A program made the position numbers and the translations under genes. Below, one piece after another: positions 10,918 to 22,150 of a DNA stretch of 64,000 nt. The stretch's first letter is position 1. Every line of letters begins with the position of its first letter. The notes under the pieces were generated by a model. That model was not told the DNA's origin and did no database searches. It saw nothing but the letters and a program-made list of their open reading frames with translations. Source of the DNA: Symsagittifera roscoffensis (Eukaryota; Xenacoelomorpha; Acoela; Convolutidae); assembly GCF_963678635.1 (NCBI RefSeq), contig NC_087064.1:39114532-39178531 (forward strand), given 5' to 3'.

Positions 10918-13900
10918 ACGAGAGCTCACTTGGAAGCGATGATCTTGCGAACGAAACCAGAGGCTAACAAGTGACTGCACTTGACCACTCGGACAGCCGC
11001 ATTGGGCTCGGACGCTTTCGAGCGAGGCCCAGTGATGCTCATGAAGATGCATGCCTACTTGGTGAATGAGGTGAACCTGGCCTAACATGCTGAAGAGAAG
11101 TCAGCCGAGTTTGTAAGCAGAGTGTACCAAGTTACCTGGAAGCTTTCTGGACACAGAATGTGAAGGGAGAAGAAGGCTTTGACCGGACTGACAGCATGCT
11201 GGAAGGGTTGGGAGCAGGATGGACCGCGTCTTTCCTGGCAAAAGTCTACCCCTCACTCTCTCGATACCTGATCAGATAGTTCCTCCAAGCAGTCACGTAG
11301 TTATCAATCGTGGAAATACTAGCCCTCTTCGTGACGTTTGGAGAGGACCAGTGTGAGAGAGGACCAGTGGTACTGCTCACTGAAGGAGTGTATAACTTGC
11401 GGTTAGATGGACTTCTGACGCTAATTGCGATAATGCACGGGATCTTGGGAGGATTGATGAATCTGACCCGCTACCCTGAGCAATTGAGAGAGAACGTGAG
11501 GAGGTTTGACGTGAAGCAGCCCACTGGTTCATGGACCAGGAAAAGAGATCTACGACGTACTCTGATCCAGTACCTCCTGCAGAAGAATCGCTTCGGAACA
11601 AGAAATTATGAAACTAATCAAAAGGAAGAACACGTGCGACGTCATCCTGGGCGCATGCCACTGTTAACTGACCACAGCCTGGCCATGAGGAACGATCCCT
11701 TAGCACTGATCAGAGGAGCCAAGGAGTTCGTGACGGTGACATACGGTCCTGTAGTCACGTTTGCGTTCCCTGACGTTAAGGTGGAGGCATACAGGAGGCG
11801 GCAGTGGACGGAAGTGCACTTAACTGGTGTGAACAGCACGCACTACGAAAAATAATGAGTGAGGACTTGTTGTTCGGAAAAATACCAGAGCAGGAGATTA
11901 CTGTCATAAATTTTGATGATCACTTCCGTGATCGGATGGGAGAAGTGGATAGAGGGCACATCGAAGTCTTCCCGAAGCTCTGGAATCTAAGGCCCTACAA
12001 TAAGGCGAACGGCGAGATCAAAGGAGTTCCTCGACTGACTGCATCATATCACAAATTGAGAGAAGAAACGAAAGGCTGGGGTGACTACAAGAAACTGCCA
12101 AAAAAGATCCCTGAATTTCCCTTGATTAGAAGGATGTTGCTCGGAGCAGACTCCATAGTACAAACCCCTAGGATGAGAGACTTCGAAACCAACAAAGGAG
12201 AGTAGCTAAATTCTCCGAGATGATGAGCCCGTTCTTCGTGGGCAGAAACGCTGCCGTGCTGCAGTAAACGCAGTTTACCTACACGGTTGAAACGACGAGG
12301 AGACGGATGAATAATGCAGCAACTCCGAAACCTGGTTGATTTGCCGAAGAATGAGCAAAACTGGATCTGGCGCCAATGCTCATGAGAGGCAAGGCGGACT
12401 TGCAAGAAGCCTCACTAATCTTGATGAGTGTGAAACCGGAGTTAATGGTGAGCGGAAAACTACAAACTACGACCGTGCTAGCACCCTTTGGCTGTGAAGA
12501 AGTCAAGATAATGAACGGAGAGGAAGAAGATCGATCAGCTGGCAGACTAGTTGAAACGAAGTTTCCAGATGGTACATGAAATGAAGAGCAAGGACCCTCG
12601 ATTTCAGGAAAGAATCCGAAGCGAGACGATGGCCAGGGAGGAAGCCGTCGATCGGAAGAGCCTATGCAACAGGAACCTGATCAGGCTGAGAAAGAGGACG
12701 ACAAGGTTTCGACAGGCGTGATGTGCAGCCTGGACTTCAACTTCCTCAGCGACTTTGAAAATGGCACAGACACATTAGAAGGAACGACTGAGCCAGCAGA
12801 CGAGGAAGTTTCCATAGAAATGAACCGGAATTTGCTGGAGAGCAGCTCTCCGAGCTATTCTAAAAATGCCGAAAAAAAACTATTAATGGAATCTCCGCGA
12901 AGAAGAAGAATAGAAGGCGCTGCCAGAGTACCTTTCTTGCAAACATTGCCCGAAGGAGAGTGGGAAGTTAATCATAGAGACCACGAGGATAGGACGGGAT
13001 GCAATATGGACAGAGTTGCCTTCATGGAAGAGGTCTGGATAGTAGTCCAGAGCTACGGCACTCAGTCTAAACTGAAAAAGGGTCTCAACAGATCACTAAT
13101 GCGGGAACTCCTTGACAAACTCGACGATTATGAAGGGAGATTGAGCGAATTATTGATAGTCTCAGCCACTGACGAAAGTGAGGCAAATTCTCCTATTCAG
13201 ACAACACCGCAAGAAGGCAATGATGAAATAGTGTATCTGTCGAGAACCCGAAAAGAAACGATGCGATCAAAGATGGTGATTGACAAGATTAACGATATGA
13301 AAATGAAACTTGACAGCAAAGTGACATTGAGGAAAGCTAAAAAAACAAAGGTGAACTCTGAAGTCTAGGTAAAAGCTGACAACTCAGCCAAAAGAAGGCG
13401 CGTCGAGGAAGCTATGGACATGGGATAGGGTGATGACCATTGCCTTGCACAGACAGAATGTTGACTGACGTAGCTATGGTGCCACCCATTCTCAAGGCAG
13501 GATTAAAATCAGCCAGTTATAAAACCAAGAGGAGTGACGGCACTCTGGCTGGAGCAACATTAGAAATGGAAATACTCAGCCAATGCGGGGAGAGTACTCT
13601 AAAACATTTCAAACCGTCTTCCATGAACCATGGAAAGGGAAGCGTCGTAGGACAGCTAATTCCAGTGTCGGAAACCAAATTGATTGATGAACCCGCAGAT
13701 GGATGCATGGAGATGGTGGAATACAGAAACTCGGCAGAGGACATTCAATTGCTCTAGAAAACAAAACTGCTCTGGAAGGTTACTTAGAGACGATGATACA
13801 GAGCGCAACCATGAAGCAGAAGGCATATGGAAGTCTGGTCTCTTCCGCGATGCACGCGGAACCGATAGACCAGTTGGTGAGCCTACCATGGAGAGCAGAA

Positions 13901-15182
13901 GTGTTACGGCACTTCGAAGCAGTAATTAGAATCACCCCGAAGATACAGGCTCCTATAGCGATAGGTTCGCCTGGGTTCATGACTGGACTGACACAGGGGG
14001 AATACGACTCAGAAGAAAGAGAAAGATCGAACGGAGAAAAGGTGTTCTTAATGACAAGTGAGAGAGATCCGATGACCCAAGAAGGAGCAGAAGTAGCGTG
14101 CGTGAAGCGGAGAGACGCTCTTTGTTTCATTTGATTTATGCTAGAACAAATTTCAGTGCCAGCATTGAACACTTCCGTCAAGATCTAGGAGAAGGCGAGG
14201 AACGAGCGAAAGCCTTGCTCTTGCTAGCACTTTTGGACATCCATCAGAGCGAGCCGATGCGAGTTAACACGAAGGAGCCTGTGGAGCTTGAACCTAAGAA
14301 AAAGATTGACGAGATAAGAGGATTCTCTAAGAAGGAGACGACGCTCACAAAAGAATCTATGGGAGCACTGCCGAAGCCCAGTGAATACTGTGGACCGATC
14401 AGGAAGAAATAGTACAGCTTATAAATGAAGACATACGCATTTGCTTCTTCGATTACGAGCAAGCAGTGTTGCTAAGATACTGGACGTCAAGAATTGATAC
14501 GATAAGAAGCGCTGCTAACCAGCAGACTAAGCTGGGTTTTGTGTTGGGAGAAAAGGTGGATGCACCTTCAGTGCCAAAATCTGACAACCTAGTGTAATTT
14601 GGATTGGGATTTTTGGACGAACTGCGATGAACGAGTTTAATGGTGGTGTGGGAACTGATGAAACCATATGGTGTCCGAGTCCTAACGCCGATTCGATATT
14701 GCGTGCAACACAGGACGTGCAGAGGGAATTGAATTCAGACTGTAACTTGGGTGACCTGAGCATCATTTACAATTTAATGACGACGGCCTATAAGAGCAAC
14801 GGAGAAGACAAATTAGAGTTGCCTGGCTGGAGACAAGAGGACGGGGTTGAACCTCGTTATTGTCTGGCGAGTTTCTGTGGACTGGAGGGTCAAATCTGTG
14901 GAGGTCTGGGGTCAGGACTGCGTAAAGACCTTGGCGAAACAACACAAGCAATTAACGATTTGTATGGGAACATCGTGATGAAAGCAAAAACGGAAACGGA
15001 ATCGATTGCAGATTACCATGGAGGAACCGAAGTGAACCTAGTGACTGCACCAGGATCCTACAGCAAGTTTGGTTCTCTAGAGTCACTATTGAAACTAGAA
15101 CAAAACCATGAGATGGTCACAACTATCAGTGTAGAACTGTTTCCGTAAGTTTTGCAAACCAAACAAAAGTATATTGGAAAGT
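10918..15182 (+). pseudogene. Relic of ORF4 C-terminal part (copy B)
   Basis: Duplicate of 4,425-8,689, with open blocks at 11,310-11,855, 11,804-12,205, 12,376-12,579, 12,664-13,368, 13,440-13,757, 13,703-14,134, 14,098-14,412 and 14,627-15,148. No additional domain recognised. From its end the sequence passes without a break into the C-terminal tail at 15,183. Confidence 0.75.
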
Positions 15183-16155
15183 GGAGGGAAGCGATCGAGG
15201 TGGAACTGAACATCCGGCACAGTCAAACCTATCGTAGACCGTCGGGAGTGCGATTATTAGTGGGATCAACATTAGCTCCAATGTGCAAAAGCAGATACCC
15301 ATGCATTTCGTAGCGGTGGATTTGAGGAGTACGAGGACGATCGTGGATCAAGCCTTTTCAGTGCCGAAATACGTAAGACTAGCAAGAATGTCAGAAAAAC
15401 CTTACGAGTTATTGTGCAAGATGTTCTCAGCAGTTCCAGAGAGAACCAAAAAAGAGTTAGAATCGATACTGGGAAAGAAGTTCATGGGATACGCTAGTGG
15501 GAACTTCAGTGACTTTGAAAGACAGAAGCAGAAAGGATCAACAGTCACAGATTACAAGGCAGTATACGAGACTGATTAAGTCCACCGTGCGATAATGGAA
15601 GTGGAAGCACTACGGGAAGCTTCGGGAAAACGTAATTGGAGGAGCATCGTGTCAACACATGATGAGTTCCCCTGCCATTGTTTGCTACAAACATGGTGGT
15701 ACCCCGTGCGTAGTAATCTGATGTTGATCTGGGACTTTGGAGAGCTGCTCTCCATGGGTTTATCAGATTCATCACAGCCCATAACGATAGTGATAGTGGG
15801 ATTTATGATGGCGATACGAATTGGTAGCTCATGTGAAAGAGAACAAGCGACAAGAAACGCCTACAAAAGAGCAATGGCAGGAATTGGATTTAGATCTTTT
15901 TGAGACAACGTGCAAAATCCTGAACATTTCGATGGAAAAGAAAAATATATGGACCAGAAGACGACTGATGCCATGATTTAGAGCAAACATGACTGCATGG
16001 ATGTACGATTATATCAAAAAGCATATGACGAAGCACAGCAGAGTGTACAGTTCGTATCAACTGGACATTGGAGCAGGCGCTTTCAGACGAGGTTTTGTAC
16101 CTCATCGGAACGCAGTGACCACCGCAGTAAAGGAGACGTCCAGAACAAGTGAGTG
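15183..16155 (+). pseudogene. Relic of ORF4 C-terminal tail
   Basis: Continues the ORF4 relic with open blocks 15,283-15,579 and 15,595-15,903. It then follows the sequence seen at 42,660-42,950 in copy D (YSSYQLDIGAGAFRR in both). The last acidic/lysine-rich ~110 codons present at 42,950-43,280 are missing here: a 481-bp deletion joins two GAGTG pentamers at 16,151-16,155. Function of this tail unknown. Confidence 0.65.
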
Positions 16156-17014
16156 AGAGTATATTTAATGATCCAGCCTGCATGATTGTTTTTAATCAAC
16201 TAAGATGACTGATCACTTTGTGGTGATATGAAAGGCTTGGGTAATCTCTTGAAGAGGGAGATTATTTCATTGTTCCTTCTAACCACCGAGTTCCTTAATT
16301 TTAGTGTTCAGGACCAATAACAACTAAATTTCCGAAGGGAAGAAGCATAGTAGGATAATTTTAGTTTGTTGGTTGGCAGGACCGTCCTTTGTCCCAACAT
16401 TTTTTAAACCTAGGAGAAAATTTTTAAATCGGGACATTGACATTAGAAGTCGGAAAAAAAGTTTTATCGCACAACATATCCTCGAAAGTGCAGATTAGTG
16501 GAAGAAATTGGAAGGCTATAATATTGTTGTATGGTTCCATTTGTTTTTTGCAGTGAGTCGACGTGACGTGGACAAAAGTGATAACACGCATTTTGTAAAT
16601 TCTGTTCCATAGCACTGTACCATTTTGAGGAAGACTACGAGACTCAAGGAGGACATTGACCGGGCTGTCCGGGGAAAATGTGACATTCGACCAGAATGTA
16701 CGAAAAAGCTTAGTCAGAATTCGAAGTTTTATTGATGCATTTGACCGAGAAGATTGACGATTTTAACGAATTAGTGGACTTAATCGTGCATTTTAACGAA
16801 CAAGGAAGGGTTAGTTTGAGCTAACATGTTAATTTTTAAAAAATTCCTTGGAAATAAAGACATGTAACAACGTCAAAAAATCGCACACACTGAAAGCGGC
16901 AAAAGACAGAAAAACAGTATTCTCAACAAGAACAACAATAAAATTAGACAGCGAAGAGTCAGACGAGAAATACGAACAATAAGAATATTATTGTGACCGA
17001 CAACCATTCCGAGT
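16156..17014 (+). other. 3' noncoding region of gypsy relic
   Basis: No gene. The sequence is colinear with 43,434-44,290 (shared GCATGATTGTTTTTAATCAA near 16,179). It contains a purine-rich stretch CCGAAGGGAAGAAGCATAG near 16,330 that could be a degenerate polypurine tract, though it is ~680 bp from the LTR start proposed here. If it is the tract, the LTR would be longer than annotated. Confidence 0.5.
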
Positions 17015-17606
17015 TGTAACGATTGTACCGCTACAATCGTTACAACCCGAATCCCGAGAATTAGGAAGGGTGTTAGGACGGCGTGTCCAGCCTTCCCGAA
17101 AGAAATAAGAGCGTTATTTCCCCGGATTCCAGAATCCGGAGCGAACTCGGGAGGAGAACTCAAACTGTGTTTTGTAAACTTTTAGCTTCCTGGAGATGTC
17201 CTGAGTTGAATTCAATTAACATCGAAAATCATTTTCAGATAATGAGAAGCTAGGAGTTAAGGAATGGGTTGATCCATTTTAATGGAGATGACGATTTTTA
17301 TTTACTGAACAAAAACAATAGAAATATAATAAATATGTAGCAGCCCTGTTTTTAGGAGTGAACTCGTGGTCTTGGGAAACTGAGACTCAGCCATGAGCTC
17401 ACTATTTCTGCAAGTAGTTAAGTTAATTAGAGCGTTTTAATCGAAGCCGGAAACAATAACGCTTTCGACAACCCGATATTAGAAAGACCACCAAAAGAAC
17501 TGGCTTTGGCAGACGGTGAAAAGCACATAGAGCTGTGTTTAGACGCTAGCCAGTCGTTTTAGAACCTAGCTTTATTTTCCGTCGATGCTTCCGGGCGAAT
17601 GTTACA
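17015..17606 (+). repeat. LTR-like terminal block, gypsy relic
   Basis: 592-bp block starting TGTAAC and ending GTTACA (6-bp inverted termini, TG...CA), nearly the same as 44,291-44,885. The first ~32 bp form a perfect hairpin (TTGTAACGATTGTA and its complement around CCGC). A second hairpin (CCGGATTC-CA-GAATCCGG) lies near 17,128-17,145. Directly after the end the sequence jumps to internal ORF4 sequence, so this is not a normal solo LTR or 5' end but a recombination product. The boundaries are inferred from the termini only. Confidence 0.6.
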
Positions 17607-19630
17607 ATGTCGTGACAACCTTCGACACGGGAGTAATAAACAAAGCAGAAACGACTAATGAGCCGGCACTCTCAACCTTCGTGCCTCCAAACCTAGACAC
17701 ACGCTCCAGCGAGCCAGGGCAAAGAACGGACTTAATGGACCGATTGGGAGAAGCGTCAGTAAGACGAACTATTCATCCAATGCAAAAATTAGGACCTGTC
17801 AACCCGACTACGGGTACAACAGGTACCTCGAGACCGGAAACGAGACCGGTAACGAGATCGGAAACCAGATCGGAGTCTAGATCGTAGACTACGAGTACCA
17901 GCCGAGAAGAACGACGACCAGACATAAGCTCTCTGATGTGGTCGAGACCCATACCTTCCCGCTGGCATGTCTAAAAACAGTACATGATGAAATTGAACCT
18001 TCAGACGGTAAGGTTTGCAGATGATGCCATAAGGATGCTGGATGGAGCGAGGCTATCCGTCAACGGACTGTACTCAATCGCAAGTGTGGACTGGTTGATA
18101 TCAGCTGGCATTAACTTCAGTTGCACGACCGCCCTAAGATTCGCCGACTCCCCTCAAACAGTCCAATGGGTCCAGTAAAAGCAAGACCTTTGCTGGACGT
18201 GAAAATGAATCAAGGCGAAGGAAATCGAGAAGAAAGATCCGGAAGATTCTTGACAACGAGGGCACCAATAGGAAAACATGTGAAAAAGTTCAAGCAAATA
18301 CGAGCACCCCCATATCACGTGAAGGAAAGGGCTTGCCCGAAACAGGTGGCTCAAGAAGCCGATGTTCAGATATATGGTGGGATGAAGATGATTAGGAAGG
18401 ACGAGACTATTTTTGCAGCGTATGATAAAGTAGAAATAAGAAAAGCTAAAATTTTGATAGTCGCGAACTCAGACTTCGTGCATACCTCCAAATCTCTGTT
18501 TTGGCCTGACGTTATAATGCTGGCAGCAGTCGACCTGGACCTAAAGCAGTCGGTGTCAACGGCAATCGGGATACAACGACAAACGGAAATGATTCGGATC
18601 ACGGTCGTATTTGCCGGCATAAACGACCATCTACACAGAGGGGTTTCCTGAGCAGAGGACAACGGCAGAGGACGGCAGAGGACGCAGAACGGCCAGCGAT
18701 AAAGGATATCCCCGAATCGATGGGTGAAATAAAAGATACAATGAAAGAAGGTGCATTCCCAAAGATTACACCGAAAGCTGTCTTTGCACTGTCTCCGGGA
18801 TATGCACATCTCGCGGATGGACTGAAGTTTGTTGCTCTCGGAAAGAAAATATGATGTGATCATATCTGCTCCGAATCGAGGAAAAAAATTGGAGAATTTA
18901 AGACCACTTAGGGCGGAATTGCCGGCAGTGTGGTCTGACATCTCGAATGCAATGCGAGTATTCAAGGACCATTCATTGCACATAATAGAGTTGGATGATG
19001 TTCTGGGGTTGGAATTGTCCAACTTCAGCCAATTACTCAAAGTGAGACCAGGAATTGACGATGACCATCGAGTAATAGTAGCGATGTCTAAAGACTTCTG
19101 GTTCCGAGGAATAGAAATAAAAGAGGAAGGAGAAAGAAGGAAGAACTCCAAGGAGACGAGAGCTCACTTGGAAGCGATGGTCTTGCGAACGAAACCAGAG
19201 GATAACAAACGGCTGAACTTGACCCCTCGGATAGCCGCATTGGGTTCGGACGCTTTCGAGCGAGGCCCAGTGATGATCAAGAAGATCCATGCCTACCTGG
19301 TGAAAATGGTGAACCTGGCCGAAAATGCTGAAGATAAGTCAGCCGAGTTTGTAAGCAGAGTGTACCAAGTTACAATGGAAGCTTTCTGGACACAGAATGT
19401 GAAGGGAGAAGAAGGCTTTGACCGGACTGACAGCATGCTGGAAGGGTTGGGAGCAGGATGGACAGCGTCCTTCCTGGCAAAAGTCTAACCCTCGCTCTCT
19501 CGATACCTGATCAGATAGTTCCTCCAAGCAGTCACGGAGTTATCAATCGTGGAAATACTAGCCCTGTTTGTGACGTTTGGAGCGGAGATTTTTTTGAGAG
19601 GACCAGTGGTACTGCTCACCAGTGGTACTG

Positions 19631-19676
19631 CTCCGGTTTTACACTCATCATAATCTTGATGAGTGTAAAACCGGAG
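19631..19676. repeat. Palindromic deletion junction (template-switch scar)
   Basis: Two 20-bp perfect inverted arms (19,631-19,650 CTCCGGTTTTACACTCATCA; complement at 19,657-19,676) with a 6-nt spacer, at the exact place where ~1.07 kb of ORF4 is missing. It is preceded by a 16-bp direct duplication (ACCAGTGGTACTGCTC twice). A slightly diverged version sits at 23,676-23,721 in copy D, so C and D share the event. Confidence 0.85.
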
Positions 19677-21426
19677 TTAATGGTGAGCGGGAAACTATAA
19701 ACTACGACCCTGCTAGCACCCTTCGGCTGTGAAGAAGTCAAGGTAATGAACGAGGAGGAAGAAGATCGATCAGCTGGCAGACTAGTTGTAACAAAGTTTC
19801 CAGATGGAACATGAAATGAAGAGCAAGGAACCTCAATTTCAGGAAAAAAATCCGAAGCGAGACGATGGCCAGGGAGGAAGCCGTCGATCGTAAGAGCCTA
19901 TGCAACAGGATCCCGATCAGGCTGATAAAGAGGACGACAAGGCTTCGACAGGCGTGATTTGCGGCCTGGACTTCAACTTCCTCAGCAACTTTGAAAATGG
20001 CACAGACACGTTAGAAGGAACGACTGAGCCAGGAGACGAGGGAGTTTTCACGCTGGAACCTCCGTCGGCCTTCATGGAAATGAACCGGAATTTGCTGGAG
20101 AGCAGCTCTCCGAGCAATTCTAAAAATGCCGAAAAAAGACTTTTAATGGAATCTCCGCGGAGAAGAAGAATAGAAGGCACTGCCAGAGTACCTTTCTTGG
20201 GAACGTTGACCGAAGAAGAGTGGGAAGTTCATCATAGAGACCACGAGAATAGGACGGGATGCAATATGGACAGAATTGCCTTCATGGAAGAGGTCTGGAT
20301 AGTAGTCCAGAGCTACGGCACTCAGTCTATACTGAAAACAGGTGTCAACATACCAGTAATGCGGGAAGTCCTTGACAAACTCGACGAATGTGAAAGGAAA
20401 TGGAGCGAATTATCCTATAAAGACAAAACCGCAAGAAGGCAATGATGAAATAGTGTATCTGTCGAGAACCCGAAAAGAAACGATGCGATCAAAGATGGTG
20501 ATTGACCAGAATAACGATATGAAAATGAAACTTGGCAGCAAAGTGACATTGAGGAAAGCGGGAAAAACAAAGTTGAACTCTGAAATTTATGTAAAAGCTG
20601 ACAACTCAGCCAAAAGAAAGCGCGTCGAGAAAGCCATGGACATGGGACAGGGTGATGACCGATTGCCTTGCACAGACAGAATGTTGACTGACGTAGCTAT
20701 GGTGCCACCCATTCTCAAGGCAGGATTAAAATCAGCCAGTTGTAAAACCAAGAGGAGTGACCGCACTCTGACTGGAGCAACATTAGAAATGGAAATACTC
20801 AGCAAATGCGGGGAGAGTACTCTAAAACATTTCAAACTGTCTTCCATGAACCATGGAAAGGGAAGCGTCGTAGGACAGCTAATCCCAGTGTCGGAAACCG
20901 TATTGATTGATGAACCCGCAGGTGGATACATGGAGATGGTGGAAGAAACTTGGCAGAGGACACTTTAATAATCTAGAAAACAAAAGTGCTATGTAAGGTT
21001 ACTTAGAGACGATGATACAAAGCGCAACCATGAAGCAGAAGGCATATGGAAGTCTGATCTCTTCCGAGATGCACGCGGAACCGACAGATCAGTTGGTGAT
21101 CCTATTATGGAGAGCAGTAGCGTTACCGCACTTCGAAGCAGAAATGAGAACCACCCCGAAGATACACGCTCTGATAGCGATACCCTATAGGAGAACAGAA
21201 TTGCAACTTAGGTTCGCCTGGTTCATGACTGGAATGACACAGGGGGAATACGACTCAGAAGAGAGAAAAAGATCGAAGGGAGAAAAGGTGTTCTTAAAGA
21301 CGAATGTGAGAGATCTGATCATCCAAGAAGGAGCAGAAGTAGCGTGCGCAAAGCGGAGAGACGCTCTCTGTTTCATTTGATTTATGATAGAACAAATTTC
21401 AGTGCCAGCATTGAACACTTGCGTCA

Positions 21427-21611
21427 AGATGCTAAGAGAATAAGCTCTCTGATGTGGTCGAGGCCCATACCTAGCCCCTGGCATGTCTATAAAAAGGACC
21501 TGAAGAAATTGAACCTTCAGACTGTAAGGTTTGCAGATGATGCCATAAGGATGCTGGATGGAGCGAGGCTATCCGTCAACAGACTGTACTCAATCGCAGA
21601 TGCTAAGAGAA
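21427..21611 (+). repeat. 157-bp ORF4 patch flanked by 14-bp direct repeats
   Basis: Sequence equivalent to ~3,200-3,357 of copy A (AAGCTCTCTGATGTGGTCG ... CTCAATCGCA) is inserted at a position equivalent to ~7,690. It is flanked by AGATGCTAAGAGAA at 21,427-21,440 and 21,598-21,611. Copies A, B and D have only one related site and no patch. Confidence 0.85.
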
Positions 21612-22150
21612 GGCGATGAAAGAGCGAAGGCCTTGCTCTTGCTAGCACTTTTGGACATCCATCAGAGCGAGCAGATGCAAGAAAACATGAAGGAGCCTGT
21701 GTGGCTGGAACCTATGAGAAAGATTGATGAGATAAGAAGATTCTCTAACAAGGAGATGACGCTCACAAAAGAGTCTATGGGAGCACAGCCGAAGTCTAGT
21801 GAATACTGTGGACCGATCAGGAAGAAAACATACAATTACAAACGAAGACATACGCGATTGCTTCTTCGATTACGAGCAAGCAGTGTTGCTAAGATTCTGG
21901 ACGTCAAGAATTGCTACGATAAGAAGCGCTGCTAACCAGCAGATTAAGCTGGGACTTGTGTTGGGAGAAAAGGTGAGTGCACCTTCAATGCCAAAATCTG
22001 ACAACCGAGTGGAATTTTAATTGGGATTTTTGGATGAACTGCGAAGAACGAGTCTAATGGTGGTGTGGGAACTGATGAAACCATATGGTCTCCGAGTCCT
22101 AACGCCGATTCGATATTGTGTGCAACACAGGACGTGCATAGGGAACTGAA

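Larger units (their letters stand above)
2197..15182 (+). repeat. Tandem direct duplication, 6,493-bp unit (2,197-8,689 and 8,690-15,182)
   Basis: Every open block of copy A from the SGNH relic on recurs 6,493 bp downstream with only scattered base differences (for example GTGCTTGATG against GTGATTGATG near 2,287 and 8,780). At the junction near 8,690, AAGTGGAGGGA runs into GCTCTTTATCG. The parental sequences are AGAGTGGAGCTC (2,195) and AAGTGGAGGGAAGC (15,180), so the crossover used a shared GTGGAG-type short homology. The duplication is younger than the decay, because shared stops are present in both units. Confidence 0.95.
17607..22150 (+). pseudogene. Relic copy C of ORF4 (mosaic)
   Basis: Starts abruptly after the LTR at a point equivalent to ~2,955 in copy A (TTCGACACGGGAGT). 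Open blocks are 17,585-17,887, 17,984-18,178, 18,121-18,651, 18,829-19,488, 19,900-20,445, 20,372-20,968, 21,012-21,380 and 21,558-21,935. About 1.07 kb equivalent to 4,850-5,920 of copy A is missing and replaced by a palindromic junction (19,631-19,676). A 157-bp patch from another part of ORF4 is inserted at 21,441. Copy C has some frames longer than copy A (18,829-19,488 is open where A has stops at 4,424 and 4,480), so A and C decayed independently. Confidence 0.7.

Noticed and set aside
16151-16156. GTGAGTG after ORF4 codons as a used splice donor
   Set aside because: The shorter copy retains the GTGAGTG itself, so it is a microhomology deletion and not a processed intron loss.
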